Assembly (NCBI GenBank): GCA_946699065.1
Contig: CAMPDV010000015.1
Location: 124,001-188,000 of the forward strand
Length of the DNA stretch: 64,000 nt
Direction of reading: 5' to 3'
Origin: Loxodes magnus
Lineage: Eukaryota; Ciliophora; Karyorelictea; Loxodida; Loxodidae
Shown: one piece after another, positions 1-11,233 of the stretch
Layout: every line of letters begins with the position of its first letter
Position numbering within the stretch: position 1 is the stretch's first letter
The notes under the pieces: generated by a model
What the model was told of the DNA's origin: nothing
The model's database searches: none
What the model saw: only the letters and a program-made list of their open reading frames with translations
Translations under genes and position numbers: made by a program

Positions 1-1575
1 AAATAATCTTAATTTATAATTTCATCTTTGCTAAATTAGATAATAGATATGCTATATTTTTAAATTTATTTGATAAATATCTTAATATATTAAAGCGAAA
101 TAAAGATAAAAGATAGAAAAAATTCTAAGTGCTTATTATATTTAACTAGTTTGTTTTATCATATTCTTAAAAAATAAATTTAATAGCTAAAATATCTGAA
201 AGTGTATGTCTAAACTTTTTTTATTGTAATATTTGCTAATATTCTTAAGAAGTATTTCAATCATTCTATTACTAAAGTTGTTAAGCAATAAAATTTTAAT
301 TTTGTTATTTATTAGAAAAATTATTCATACAGACGGCATTTTTTAATTCAAAGCCTAAGAATTTTTCTCTTATTTTTAATTATCATTAACACCTTTGTTA
401 GAATTAAGATTTTCTGTTTTCAGATTAGCTTTATTATTAAATTTAAATCATGATTATTTTTAATGATGAAAGTTAAAATAGAAAGGATAAAATAAAAAAT
501 TTAGAATATATTTAATAAATAATTCAAATGCTTTAATTTTTAACCCTTAATAAAATTTTCAATTAAAGTCAAAAAAATTTAAAATTAGCAAAGCTATTTA
601 TCTAATATAATAGATACTTAACTAACTTCCTAGAAATATCTTAATCTTTATTTAAGAATATCAATATTTTTCGCCAATAAATAAAAACAAAATTTTTCAT
701 CTTTATCACATCTAATTTCTAAAATATCTATTTTTTTATTTAAAATTGTCAATTTTTAATGTGAGCTTCATATCTATTAAGCTTTATGAATCAAATTTAG
801 CTTATAATTTTTTAATATATTAAGTCTAAGGAAATAAAAAATTGATAAAGCAAATTCATGAAAAGGTTATTATAATTAAGATTTTTTAATTCTGGCTTTG
901 AAATAAAATTTATTTTATATGCAATTCTTCTGCTAGTTTAGGATAATTTGCTTTATTAAAGTTTATTAAATTTGAAGCTTTATAATTAATTTTATTTTCT
1001 TACTTTTTGAATAATTTTCCCTAAAGAATCAAATGTCTATGTGTTATAATAAATTTTAGTCTTCTTCATTTTTTATTTTAATAACTAATAATTTTAAACC
1101 AAAAAATTACCTTCTCAGATAATTTTCAGATAGCTTTTCCAAGATCCACATTGAAACCTATTTTATTTAATTTTTAAAAATTCACAAAGTTATGATAAAG
1201 GAAAATGAAAATAGATAAAGTATTAATTATTAATATGAAACACTAAAAGCTCTAAAGGATTAATTATTATAGATACCTATACAACTTTAAGAGATATCTA
1301 AAAGATAGCCTTTAAAAAGTTCTAACATTTATACAAAGCATATTAGCTAGAATATTTCAATGATGCTTATAATTTCTATTAAGAGTCTGTATAGAAGACA
1401 AGTTTAAAATTAATCGTAAGCAATATATATTATAATTGCCATACTCTTATAAATTCTCTATTTATGACTATATTAGTAGATTATTATTTGCTAGTCATAT
1501 AGTTATAATGCTGAATGATAACAATATTAAATCAACTTGCTTGCAAATTATTAAGTCAAATATAAATTTTAAAAA
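1..1575. other. AT-rich stretch, no gene supported
   Basis: Very AT-rich sequence upstream of the otubain-like gene. I see no conserved protein motif, RNA gene or repeat in it on either strand. The last part presumably holds the promoter and 5' leader of the gene starting at 1576, but no promoter element can be recognised. Confidence 0.4.
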
Positions 1576-3372
1576 ATGTCAAAAAAAACTAATGATATTA
1601 TAGCTTAAATTATCCGTTTGGAGTAAGAAAATGCTGAACTTGAGTCTCGTTTACTAATGGTTGAACAAAGTTAAATTAAAGATCCTAAGCAAACATTGCT
1701 AGATTAATTAACAATGATAGAAGAAGTCGAAAAAGATATTGATGTGATACAGACTGAAATTCTAACCTTAGAATATGAAAATTGGAATGTAAATAACGAT
1801 TTGAATAATTTGACACCTTAAGCTTTCGAAATATTTTGCTAATTAGAAATACCTTTTTTTAAGGTATAAGATGATCAATTTATGAAAAAGCAAGATTAAA
1901 CAAATAAAAGCAAAGTAAATTAGATCCCTTTTGCTGATCCTCCTTAAATTGAGAAAAAGAAAGAGTAGTAAGTGTAATAATCTACAGAATCAGCATAAAA
2001 TAAAAAAATCGCAGAAACTTTACCTACTTCTCCAAATGCAGGAGAAGAAGAAAAAAACCTACTTATATAATAGCCAGCCTAAAGCTAATATAACATTAAT
2101 TTTTTCCCTATTCCTGTTAAAGTAGATCAAAGTATTCCAAGAATATAAAATATTAAAGAGATAAGTGAACTAATCAACATTGATAAAGAGAGATTGGAAA
2201 TTTTAACATAAAATTATAGTCATTTTAGAGAAGTAAGAAATGATGGAAATTAATTTTATAGATCAGTTGGATTCTCTCTTCTTGAATATTACGCTTAGCC
2301 TACAACTAGAATATAAGATGTGTAATATTTAGTTGATAAGTTTAAAGAATCAAAATCTTGGTTTAAAACTAACTAAAATTTTTAATCTTTGAGAGTAACT
2401 TGGTTAAATACCTTGGAGTGAATCATATAAGAACGAAGTAAGAAGGTCCTGACTAAAGAAATTGTTGATTAATTGATTTTTAAAATCAATGAAAATAAAG
2501 AAATGACTGATGAAGCGATCGTTTGAGAAATGCGATAAACTGGAGGAAGATTTGTGCTTTTAAATAAAGAAAAAGCATAAGAGGCGCTTGAAAAAAAGAA
2601 TATTAAATAGATAATTGATAAGAATATACTACAATTTTATAAAAAGCCAATTAAGCCAGAAATGTTCTAATTTATTGCTTATGCTTTGGATCTTAAGATT
2701 AAATTAGAAATTGGTTTTAATTACGAATAGGAATATTTGGAATTAGGAAATGGAAATGGAAAAGATTTCTAACTACATATCTTGTGGGGAAAAGATAAAA
2801 AGAGTTTTCATGTTCTGTACAGAGTAGGATAAAAAAGCAGATCTAAATCTCCAGAAAATTAAATTGGCGAGGAGAATGTGAAAAAGAATACAAACATCAA
2901 ATAGAAAAATAAAAGCTCAAATTAGATACAAAAAATAGATTAGCATTAGTGCTCAAAATGCAATAAGTAAGTTGAAAAAAATGTAGTTGTCAAATTGTAA
3001 TGCAGTCACTAGTTTTGTAAAGAATGCCTTTATAATTACGTTTAAGAAAAGACAATGGGAATTATTATTACAATAGAAGGAGAGCAAGGAAATGGAGAAT
3101 TGATATGCTTCGAAAAGAATTGTGGACAAAATTTAACCAACAAAGATTTGGAAAATATTGTAGGAAAGGAAGAATATCAAAAAATGGATGAAAAGGCAGT
3201 TAAAAGAATAAACAAAAAAACTCTCGTTGATTCAATAAAAAACCGAGCAGTAGTAAATTGCTAAAATTGCAAGTAGGAATATAAATCAGGGTTAGAAAAA
3301 ATGAAATATTGCAAAAACTGCAAATTTTGTTTGACATGTGGAAAAGAGAAAAAAAAATGTAGCTGCAAATGA
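1576..3372 (+). CDS. Otubain-like pseudo-deubiquitinase fused to a RING/IBR zinc module
   Basis: 598 codons open under TAA/TAG=Q and TGA=W, closing at TGA 3370-3372. Residues 1-120 are a Gln/Glu-rich, probably coiled-coil leader. Residues about 215-415 match the otubain (OTUB, peptidase C65) fold: a YSHFREVRNDGN...FYR block, a central Trp- and Glu-rich helical part, and a closing VLYR strand. The catalytic Cys of DGNCFYR is Gln226 (TAA 2251-2253). The His before the last strand is Ser410, with a His two residues later. The enzyme therefore looks inactive. Residues 459-598 carry Cys/His pairs of a RING1-IBR (RBR-like) module: CSKC, CSHQFCKEC, CFEKNC, then CQNC, CKNC, CLTC, CSC. Trp282 and Trp317 are TGA. 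The ATG at 1576 is the first in frame after an AT-rich leader. Likely role, inferred: a ubiquitin or E2 binding scaffold with possible E3 activity. Convergent with the F-box gene downstream. Confidence 0.85.
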
Positions 3373-4161
3373 TAAGTGCTAACTTAAGTTTTAACTCTTT
3401 TTTAAAAGAAAGTTACTCTAATATTTAAAATCTATTTACCAATATTGTTAAAATTCAAACTTAGAAGTGTTATAAACATAAATTAGATAAATATTAATAA
3501 CTAGTAAGGACTAAATCCTTATCTATACATTGTAAAAATATGAAAAGGTTTAGTCGTGTTTGAAACGATAATCACCATAAATACTTAAATTTAAATTAAA
3601 AGTTAAAGTTTTAAAGATATTATTATAAGATAAATCATTTAAAAATTATTAAAGCTTTTGCTATTTTTATTTATACCATCTAATATTTATAAATTAGCTT
3701 CATTGTTCATGTATTTATGAAGATTCCTCAACAAAGAAATTTTTTTAATTTTAGTATTTAGTGAACTAACTATGTTCCAAAATATTTAAACTATCACTGA
3801 GCTAAATCATTAAATAGATTTAAATGAAAAATTTACAGATTATAGAAAATCTAAATCTAATTTATTTATTAAGCTTAAAATTTAGGTTATTTATATTTAA
3901 TAGAACTTAAGATGAAACATTAATCTAAATCATTTAATTTTATATAATGTAGCAACTGCTGTCTGTCAATAAACTTTAAATTATTTTAAAGATAAATTTT
4001 AAAAGGTTGAAGAAATAAAAGCTAATAGTTACTTTATGAACAGATAAATGCTTAACTAATGAGAAGTAAAGTTATCATATATTTTAAGAAACTAATTTGA
4101 AAATAAAAATAAAAGTTGGTTAAAGATAATAAAAAATTGTATTAATTTTAAAATGTATACA
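3373..4161. other. Intergenic region between two convergent genes
   Basis: About 0.8 kb of AT-rich sequence between the two convergent 3' ends. No RNA gene, repeat or further coding motif is seen. It must contain both polyadenylation regions, which I cannot delimit. Confidence 0.5.
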
Positions 4162-6648
4162 TCAGACAAAATCATGTATATTGCTTAATAATTTACATGA
4201 TTTAAATAATTTAACTTATTAAATTAAAGTTTAATTGATTGAGTTAAATTTAATTTTTTCTAACATAAAGTTATAACTTTTTTCTTTGCCTATCTCTTCT
4301 AAATCTACTATAATCTTCAATTTTGTAAAGATAGCTTTAAATTTCTTGAAGATTGCAATATCAAACTAATATCAGTTTTTTAAAAAAAGTTCTTTCAAAT
4401 TGTTATAAATTGGATATGGAAAGTCATTTTTATCAATTATTGAAAAGCTTCTCAAATTTTAGCAATCCAAGATTTGTAATTTCTAAAGGTATTTACAGTT
4501 CTTTAATATGATGATTAATTCCTCATCAGATAAAGGATATTAAATTATCAAAGTTTATAGTCATTTGGCTGAAGTTACTTCCTCTAAGAATGATGGATCT
4601 AAAATACCAGAAGCTTCTAAATGAAAATATTCTAAATTATATTAATTTTGTTTGATTAGCTTTCCAATCTCGCTTATGTAGCTTTATGCTTCCTAGAGTT
4701 TAAACTATTTTATTCTTCTACAGTTTTAAAGTATTATAATAAGAGTCTCTTCAGATATTTAATTCATATCTGATAAAAAAATAGACTCGTATTTAGTTCC
4801 ATAAACTCCTATTTTCTATAAAGAATCATTGGAGATGCTTTCTAAGTTTCTCAACCATATAGACTTCAAGTTAGGAGTATTCTAAAGTAGAAGAATTAGA
4901 TTATAATCATTAAATTCTCTACAATCTGAAATGCTTACAAAATGTAGATTATCATGCTACATACTGAAGCAATTAGAGAAAGCTTGACTTTCAAAACTTC
5001 CTCTCATTATGCAATATTTCAAATTATAATTCTTCAATTTATCCAAAACCCAGCTAGATTAATAACTACAATAAAGGTTTATTTTCTTAAGGTTTGGACA
5101 TAAATCAACGAATAAATGAAAATCTTGATTGGAATTAATATTAATCTGCTGAAGGAAGCTTCCTTTAGATTTTAGATATTTTATAATAAAGTTATAATTT
5201 ATATCTTTGCTTTATATTTTTACCTTTCTGAGTCTTAAATTTTAGCAGTACTAATTCAAAAAGTTCCCTGTAACTACTTTTGTATTATATCCTCCTACTA
5301 TTTTTAAATCGACAGATTCAAGTTTATTTAATTATGCTAAAAATTGTAAATCTCTATCTTTAATCTTTCCACAAAGATGTAATTTCTTCAAGTTTAATTA
5401 AGATAAAAAATTGCAATTAGGAAATGCTTGATCATATGTAAGTATTGAGACTTTTTCAATCGAATTTATTTTTTTCCTTTTTTTATCTTTTTGAACTTTT
5501 AGCAAAATTGCTTAATAACTTTCTTAGAAAATTTACTTACTTAAACTTTAAGGAAATCTGTTCAAATCTATAAATATTTCTTATATATCAAAATTAGATA
5601 ATTACTTTATAACCCATTCTAATTTATTTTTGATATAAGGTTGCTTTAAACTATAAACTTTAATCTTTATTTCTTTAACTTGGAAATTGTAATTATAAAA
5701 GAATCTATTTACTTGTTGTAACTTACAAATATTCCTCAGACTTAAAAACTTGAATACCTAATTTAAAATTTGACTCTCTCTAATCAAATATTTCAAAATA
5801 AAGCTTTGCTAAATGTTTATCATTTGAAGATTATTACTATCTTTAATTTAAGCCTTGATTATTTCTTATGAAGTGGAAGATATTCAATTTATTTAATTGG
5901 CATTCAAGTTTTTGACTAAACAATTAAAAAATTGACCGTTGAAAATTCCTCCATCGTTAAAATAATTAATTCCTATTTTTAAGACTTTTGACTATTTATC
6001 CACTTCATTAATAGTTTTATATAACTTTTACATTACCTCATAATCATGTCTTTTAACGCTTATCCATTCTCCTTCGTAAGTTTATCCATTTTCGTCTGAA
6101 AAACTTCCATGGCCAAACTATTTGCATTATATTCATTTTCCAGAGTACATCTCTCCGGATTTCCACTTGAAAACTCCAAAAGCTTGGAATTTTCCTTAAA
6201 ATCAATTTCCTTCATAAATATGCTAATCTAAAAATTGCATAATTCCTTTACCTTATTGATAACCTTCCTCTCAAATTCCCTCGTATTTTCTTCCATCTTT
6301 TCATTTATAAATTCCAAATCCTTAAAATTTATCTTTAAATCATTAGCCATCATAAGTATCTTCATTTTGAAATTACATAAATCCTTATCCTTAACGCAAT
6401 CCCTCTACTCATTAACCTTAATATTTTGCCCCATTATTTCATATATATACTCCATAACCATTAAACTTTCCCTTTTTTCAATCCCCATCATAACTATCTC
6501 CATCTTCGTATATCTTAATTCCTTTACCATTATAAATATTCCTAATCTGCTTATTTTAATTATTATATCTTTGATTACTATCTTGATTCAAACTATCATT
6601 AAAGCTAGCAAGCTTTTCTTACATCTTACAAGTCTGTATTTATGTCAT
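4162..6648 (-). CDS. MORN-repeat, F-box and leucine-rich protein
   Basis: 828 codons in one uninterrupted minus-strand frame from ATG at 6648 to TGA at 4164-4162. Residues about 40-215 are seven to eight MORN repeats, with units such as YDGDWKKGKFNGYGVY, YEGIWEEG and YEGEW. Residues about 290-325 resemble an F-box (ILNQVFKFLSLRNICKLQQVN). Residues about 400-790 hold irregular leucine-rich repeats of the cysteine-containing type, with segments such as LKKLHLCGKI, CPNLKKINLYCS and LQKLQILDC. F-box/LRR proteins are substrate receptors of SCF ubiquitin ligases; MORN repeats usually bind membrane lipid or cytoskeleton. The fusion suggests a cortex-anchored ligase adaptor (inference). Many TAA/TAG codons fall at Q positions, and TGA stands for the Trp of several MORN repeats, which supports the code. 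The stop is the first TGA after the last repeat, but TGA is also sense here, so the exact end is uncertain. Confidence 0.82.
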
Positions 6649-7269
6649 TGTCTAATAATATTTAAATATTAATAAAGCCTAATAAATATAAACCTAGTTA
6701 AATGTTTAAGCTATATAACTAAGCTCTTTAATTTCTTATTATTTAGTAGTAACTATTATAATAGCAAACTATTCATTTTGAATAAAAGGAAAAACAATAC
6801 TATCTCTATACTTCAGAGAGTGTAAGCTTATAGATAATAAAAAGTTAGAATTAAAAAGTATAAAAGCTATTAGTAAATGCTCTAAAACCTAAATCAGAAG
6901 TCGATAAAATTTAAATGTTTTAACACAAACAATTTATTTAAATAAATTTTCTTTCTAATAAACCTTAGAAATAGAGTATTAATTTAAGAAAAATAAAAAG
7001 TTATTATTTAATTTAGAATTGAAGGCAATAAATTTATTATAAAAGTAAATTTATAAAGAAATTAATTTAAATTACTTTATGATTTAAGATAAAAAAATAT
7101 TATTTAGTCAATTATTAAAATAGCATTTCTTTTCTTAGTTCAAGGTTTAATTTAAATTCATTTATTTATTTATTTATAAGAAAAATAGAGAAATAATATT
7201 TTTAAAGTAAAGAGAGTTATCCTATTAAGAGTAAAGTAGTTTTAAATTTTAGTTAGGGTTTTTTATAAA
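6649..7269. other. 5' flank shared with other tRNA-Glu copies
   Basis: AT-rich sequence upstream of the MORN gene and of the tRNA-Glu copy at 7270. The last 130 bases (GAGAAATAATATTTT and GAGAGTTATCC segments) are shared with the 5' flanks of the tRNA-Glu copies at 16953, 32323 and 33698, so the copies arose by duplication of a larger segment. No coding motif seen. Confidence 0.45.
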
Positions 7270-7342
7270 TCCACACTAGTCTAGCAGGTTAGGATATTCG
7301 GCTTTCACCCGAAAGACCCTGGTTGGAGTCCCGGATGTGGAA
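7270..7342 (+). pseudogene. Decayed tRNA-Glu (TTC) copy
   Basis: 73 nt, cloverleaf of tRNA-Glu with anticodon TTC in the loop CTTTCAC and a perfect TTCGG/CCGAA anticodon stem. Compared with the intact copies at 32323 and 33698 it has a C-A mismatch at the base of the acceptor stem (TCCACAC against ATGTGGA), a mismatch in the T stem (CCTGG against CCCGG), and TTGGAGT instead of TTCGAGT in the T loop. These hit the internal B box, so it is probably not functional. Shares flanks with the other copies. Confidence 0.7.
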
Positions 7343-8490
7343 TATTTTAGTGTTTTATAAATAATAAAAAATAAATAAAAGATATAAATATACTTTTATT
7401 TAAATTCTTAATATTTAAATAACTTTTTAGTTCCTTTTATAATAACACAAGGCAATTCTTATAATTCCTTTAATTTAAATTCTAACTTATACTAAAAATC
7501 TAGAATTTAGTTATTTGGTATTGTAAAGACTTAATATTTTATAATTAATTATCGTGCATATATTAAGAATTATCCTTTTATCTATTTTACTCTAAATCTT
7601 TTCTCTTATGACTATCTTATTAAAGTCCAATAATTTTAGCAATTTAAATCCTATGAAAAAATAGGCACTATGATTGATTTTAGGTAGATTAAAAAAACTT
7701 CTGTAGAAATAGCTTAAGCATGAGGATATTTCTTTATAAGTTTATAATGAAAAAAATATAATTAGATATTAAAATATTCTTCTATGCATGCTTAATACAA
7801 ATTGTTTTATCTTTGTAATAATAAAATAATATTAACGAGCTTCTTATCCTTTTTTAAGGAAAATATAAAATAGAAGATTAAATGAGCTAATATTAAACAT
7901 AGTAATTTATAGTATTAATAAAAATAAGATAAAGCTTAATTATAAAATACTGGAAGATAATTATAAGCTAACAAATTTAAGTTACATAAAGATAAAATAT
8001 AAGAAGGAGAGGATATCTTTTTATATTTAAACCAATTTTTACTAATAATTTTTAGTCTAATGATATTAACAAAATAATACAAAAGTTTCTTAAGAAATTA
8101 ATTAATTTTACTTTTAGATAAACTGCAAATTTTAAAGAAATTTCACTAGAATAATCAAAAATTATAATCAAAATAGTTTTTAAATAATGCTAAAACCAAA
8201 GGATAGACTATATAAAAGAACTACTTCAATACTGAAGAAATTAGTAATTAAATAAATTTATTGAAGAAGACTATTGACTAAGCTTTTCAAATAAATTAAA
8301 TAATTAAAGTAGATATAACTTATACATATTTAAAGAGATGAAAAATAAATTTAGCATATATTCATTTATTAAGGAAGATTTCTTAGAAGATCTTAAATTT
8401 TAGCAAAAAATAAAGATAATTTATATAAACATAAATTCTATGCTCAGCAAAGAAGAATTCTATAGCAGATTATATTAAACAAAGATTTTG
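7343..8490. other. AT-rich stretch up to a retroelement insertion
   Basis: The first 100 bases are the conserved 3' flank of the tRNA-Glu family (also at 32200-32322 in reverse). The rest is AT-rich. Some frames between 8150 and 8490 read as plausible protein on the plus strand (for example an ATG at 8338), but more than one frame looks equally good, so I call no gene. The stretch is interrupted at 8491-8501 by the element below. Confidence 0.35.
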
Positions 8491-8501
8491 ATATTTTTTA
8501 T

Positions 8502-9448
8502 AATAATAATAATAAAATTAAGTTTGGCAATCTTGGAGGAATTTCACCTCTTCCTTCCGATCGCCGGATTACTCCGGGAAAATATAAAAATGTCTAAAAA
8601 TTTGATCTCCTCTCTCTCGCTTGGTCATATTGTCTTCGTTTTCATCTTCTATTCTGTTCTGATTTCTTTCTGTAGATCTTGCCAAGCTCATTCAATTAAA
8701 GTTTTTCTCTATCTTTTCTCTATTACAGTTGATGTTTTTTCCTTTATTGTAATTGTAGTTTTCTTTGCTTTGTTCAGTATTAATTCTTGAAACTTAGGAA
8801 TTTCTTACATCTTCTTCATAAATGTTCTCCCGAATTACAATAATAACATCTTTTCTGAATTCTTTTAGGTTATCTTGTTTCTTCCTTCTCAATCACCATT
8901 GGAACACTTCTTAGCTCATTTTACTCTATTTTTTGATGCAGTTTCTCTTCTATTTTTTCAAGTGTATTGTCCAGTTCTGTCTGTTTCTGAAGCTAATTTT
9001 GGGATTAACTACTCTGATCTTGTGATATATTCCAAAAAGCCCTTAGTTCTCTTTCTTAGGACATAAGTCTTGATTCTATTCCTTCTGCTGGTTAAACTGT
9101 TGCATTAGCTTCTCATTGTCCTTCTTTAGCTTCTTAATCTCTTCCTGGAGATTTAGTACCACTTTGATGAGCTATTTCATGCTCATCTGGCCAGAAGGAT
9201 TAAATTCTGATACCTCCTGGTGCAAAGCAGACGAAGTCTGCTTTCTGGATTTCTCCTAAGACGTTGGAGTAATTGCATGGGTGATTTTCTTAGATTACTT
9301 CTGTTCTCCTTGAATCTATGTTCCGGATTATTAAGAAAAAGGTTAGGGTTAAGTAAAAGAAGACTGGCTGAGAGTGGCTTCTGGTTTCCTCTCCTTCTTG
9401 AAGCTGATGAAGAAACCTTTTTTAAGCCTTCGATTTTTTAATTTGTTT
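8502..9448 (-). mobile_element. ORF1-only retroelement with zinc knuckle, TTA tail and candidate TSD
   Basis: Minus-strand gag/ORF1-like element. Reading 9448 to 8502: a basic leader related to the copies at 20930 and 26209, a coiled coil (LIKVVLNLQEEIKKLKKDNEK), then LRAFWN and LDNTLEKIEEKL, and a zinc knuckle CYYCNSGEHLWRRC (CX2CX4HX4C, Trp from TGA). The coiled coil and zinc knuckle lie in different frames with a one-base slip near 9080-9050, so the copy is damaged or misassembled. Near its 3' end lies a hairpin CCGGA-GTAA-TCCGG (8564-8577), followed by repeated TTA (8502-8516). The 11-mer ATATTTTTTAT occurs exactly at 8491-8501 and 9449-9459, consistent with a target-site duplication. No reverse transcriptase is present. 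Mobilisation in trans is inferred. Confidence 0.75.
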
Positions 9449-9741
9449 ATATTTTTTATTAAACGAAACTTGAATATATTAAACTTATATTCCTATTTTT
9501 TTAAAACAATATCGCATTTATTTCTAAAATGGAAACAATCGAGGTGATAGTGTCTGTTTTCTTGCTAAAAGAACTTAACTCTTGCCAAATCGGACTTGAC
9601 TTCTCAAATTCCTGGACATTTTGTTATTGTTAAAATTGGAAATTTCATTTATTACAACATGATATATTTCAACAAACGAAAAGCCAAATCTAGATAAAGA
9701 CATAGCGTATAAATATCTTAATAATATTACAAATATATAAA

Positions 9742-10375
9742 ATGACTCCTAAGAAATAGCAGACCTCTCCAACAAAGCCTGGTAACTCTTAGCAGGACGT
9801 GGTCAACAATTATCCTCTTCTTTAGAAGGAGAACTAATAATTAACAAAAGCTATTAAGGAATTTTATTAACAAACTAATGATTTAATAAACTCCGTTTTA
9901 ATTTTAAAATCTGAAAACTCATCTATACGAAAGGAATTAATTCTAAACTCATTCATATCAAAAATTCAAGAAAGAATTTCATAAACAGAATAGTTGTTAA
10001 GGAAATTTAAAATTGCAAAAACCTAATTTAATAGTTCATCGGTTTGATGAATATAAAACAAAAACCTCCAACATTAGAGATTCCTTATTGGAAATTAATG
10101 ATATACTGGGATTACAAGTGGTTAGGACATAAAGTAAGGAGTTACTATCATTTTTTATAAAAATAAAAGAGAATAATAGGAAAATAAGGTAAGATATATT
10201 TAAAACTGAACTAAAGAAGGTTAATTGATAGAAAAAATACTCCAACTGAGCAAAGAAGTTCCTATTATCTAATAATCAGTTAATGAATTCAATAAAAAAA
10301 GTAGGATAAAATCTATTTGAAAAAATCAAAAAAATAATTTTAAAATCATCAAAACTCATGAAAGTGAAGATTTGA
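9742..10375 (+). pseudogene. Coiled-coil ORF resembling the ORF1/gag family, frameshifted
   Basis: Starts MTPKKQQ, close to MASKKQQ of the element at 11950, and continues with a coiled coil (LQKENQQLTKAIKEF, IRKEL, KIQERI). Around 10030 the sensible frame shifts by one base into IRDSLLEINDILGLQ and IKENNRKIRQDIFKTELKK, ending at TGA 10373-10375. No zinc knuckle is seen. The shared start and coiled coil suggest a diverged member of the same ORF1 family. A separate coiled-coil gene with a sequencing indel is the alternative. Confidence 0.4.
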
Positions 10376-10734
10376 TCAATTTTTAAGTGATTTTTATATT
10401 CAAGCAATAGCTAAAATGTTGTAAACCATATAAAGGATATGTCACAATAATAAATTATATTATGTTGTGTTATGCTATCATTATTTTTGTAGTTAAATTT
10501 AAAAATTATTTTTAAGCGAGAAATTATAATAGCTTTGCTTTTCAATTTAATTATTTCTTTCTATAATTACAAAAATAAAAAAATAAATGGGCATAAAATA
10601 AAAATAGATTTCTTTAAAAAATATAAAAATTTAAATATTTTAAATAAATTAATCAAATATAATATATAGAAAGTAACAATAAAATTATAACTTAAATTTA
10701 CATAAAGCTTGTAAGTTTTCTTTTAAATAAATAA

Positions 10735-11233
10735 ATAAATTTGATTATAGAGCGCGTAGCACTCTCGTTGGTGCGCAGATCTTTAAAAAAATGTTTCATA
10801 TTGACAAGAATGTTTGTTACTGATAAAATTATCAGATACTGATAAATCTTGTTTAATACTGGTATAATTATTCAGTACTGATAAAAATGTTCAATACTGA
10901 TATAATTTTAGAATACTCGTAGTCTTTAATACTTGCTGGAGGTCCAAGGACATGGCAGGATTGTGTCTCATTGCATCACCAAAGCAGAGGACGACATGTG
11001 TCAATTATGGGTACTTAAATTCCCCATCTCTGATGAAGCTCGCAATATTATTTCTTTTTCGTTCCAGAATTAAAAATAAACGAAGCCAAGCCAGCGTCGA
11101 AGATCTAAGAATCTTATGTCTCGAGGCCAAACCAAAGCAAAGGAAGACATAAAGTCGATTATGGGTACTTAACTTCCCCAACCTCTGATGAAGATGAACT
11201 TGTTGTTCACCTTCAAACAACTATGGCGGTTTT
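10735..11233 (+). repeat. R1 dispersed structured repeat, full-length copy 1
   Basis: About 500 bp, less AT-rich than its surroundings, recurring at 51585-52093 (minus) and 52523-52874 (plus). In order: a leader TAAATAAATTTGATTATAGAG; a hairpin GCGC..GCAC/GTGCGC at about 10750-10781; seven to eight tandem units of 19-20 nt, each starting TACTGATA or a variant (10797-10935); a TGGAGGTCCAAGG patch; two direct repeats of about 60-70 bp (10979-11040 and 11131-11199) sharing ATTATGGGTACTTAA and TCTGATGAAG; a hairpin in TTGTTCACCTTCAAACAA; and an end GGCGGTTTT. An ORF at 10952 exists but is not conserved as protein. The T-run end and the structure would suit a small RNA gene or SINE (inference); class unknown. 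Confidence 0.7.

Noticed and set aside
1931..2125. Plus-strand ORF of 64 codons starting at 1931
   Set aside because: Out-of-frame shadow within the otubain-RING gene, which is open in another frame under the ciliate code.
6235..6672. Plus-strand ORF of 145 codons
   Set aside because: Antisense shadow of the MORN repeats of the minus-strand gene 4162-6648.
8338..8490. Plus-strand coding remnant interrupted by the element at 8502
   Set aside because: At least two frames look equally protein-like and no family matches, so it cannot be told from noise in a code with one rare stop.
9335..9360. GGTTAGGGTTA word resembling telomeric repeats (also near 20830)
   Set aside because: Present once per copy inside homologous ORF1-like elements, not in tandem; it is shared element sequence.
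8488..9441. Plus-strand ORFs at 8488, 8875 and 9220
   Set aside because: Antisense to the minus-strand ORF1-like element that carries the coiled coil and zinc knuckle.
10952..11152. ORF of 66 codons inside R1 copy 1
   Set aside because: Substitutions between R1 copies do not preserve a protein and copy 3 deletes half of it; structure, not coding, is conserved.
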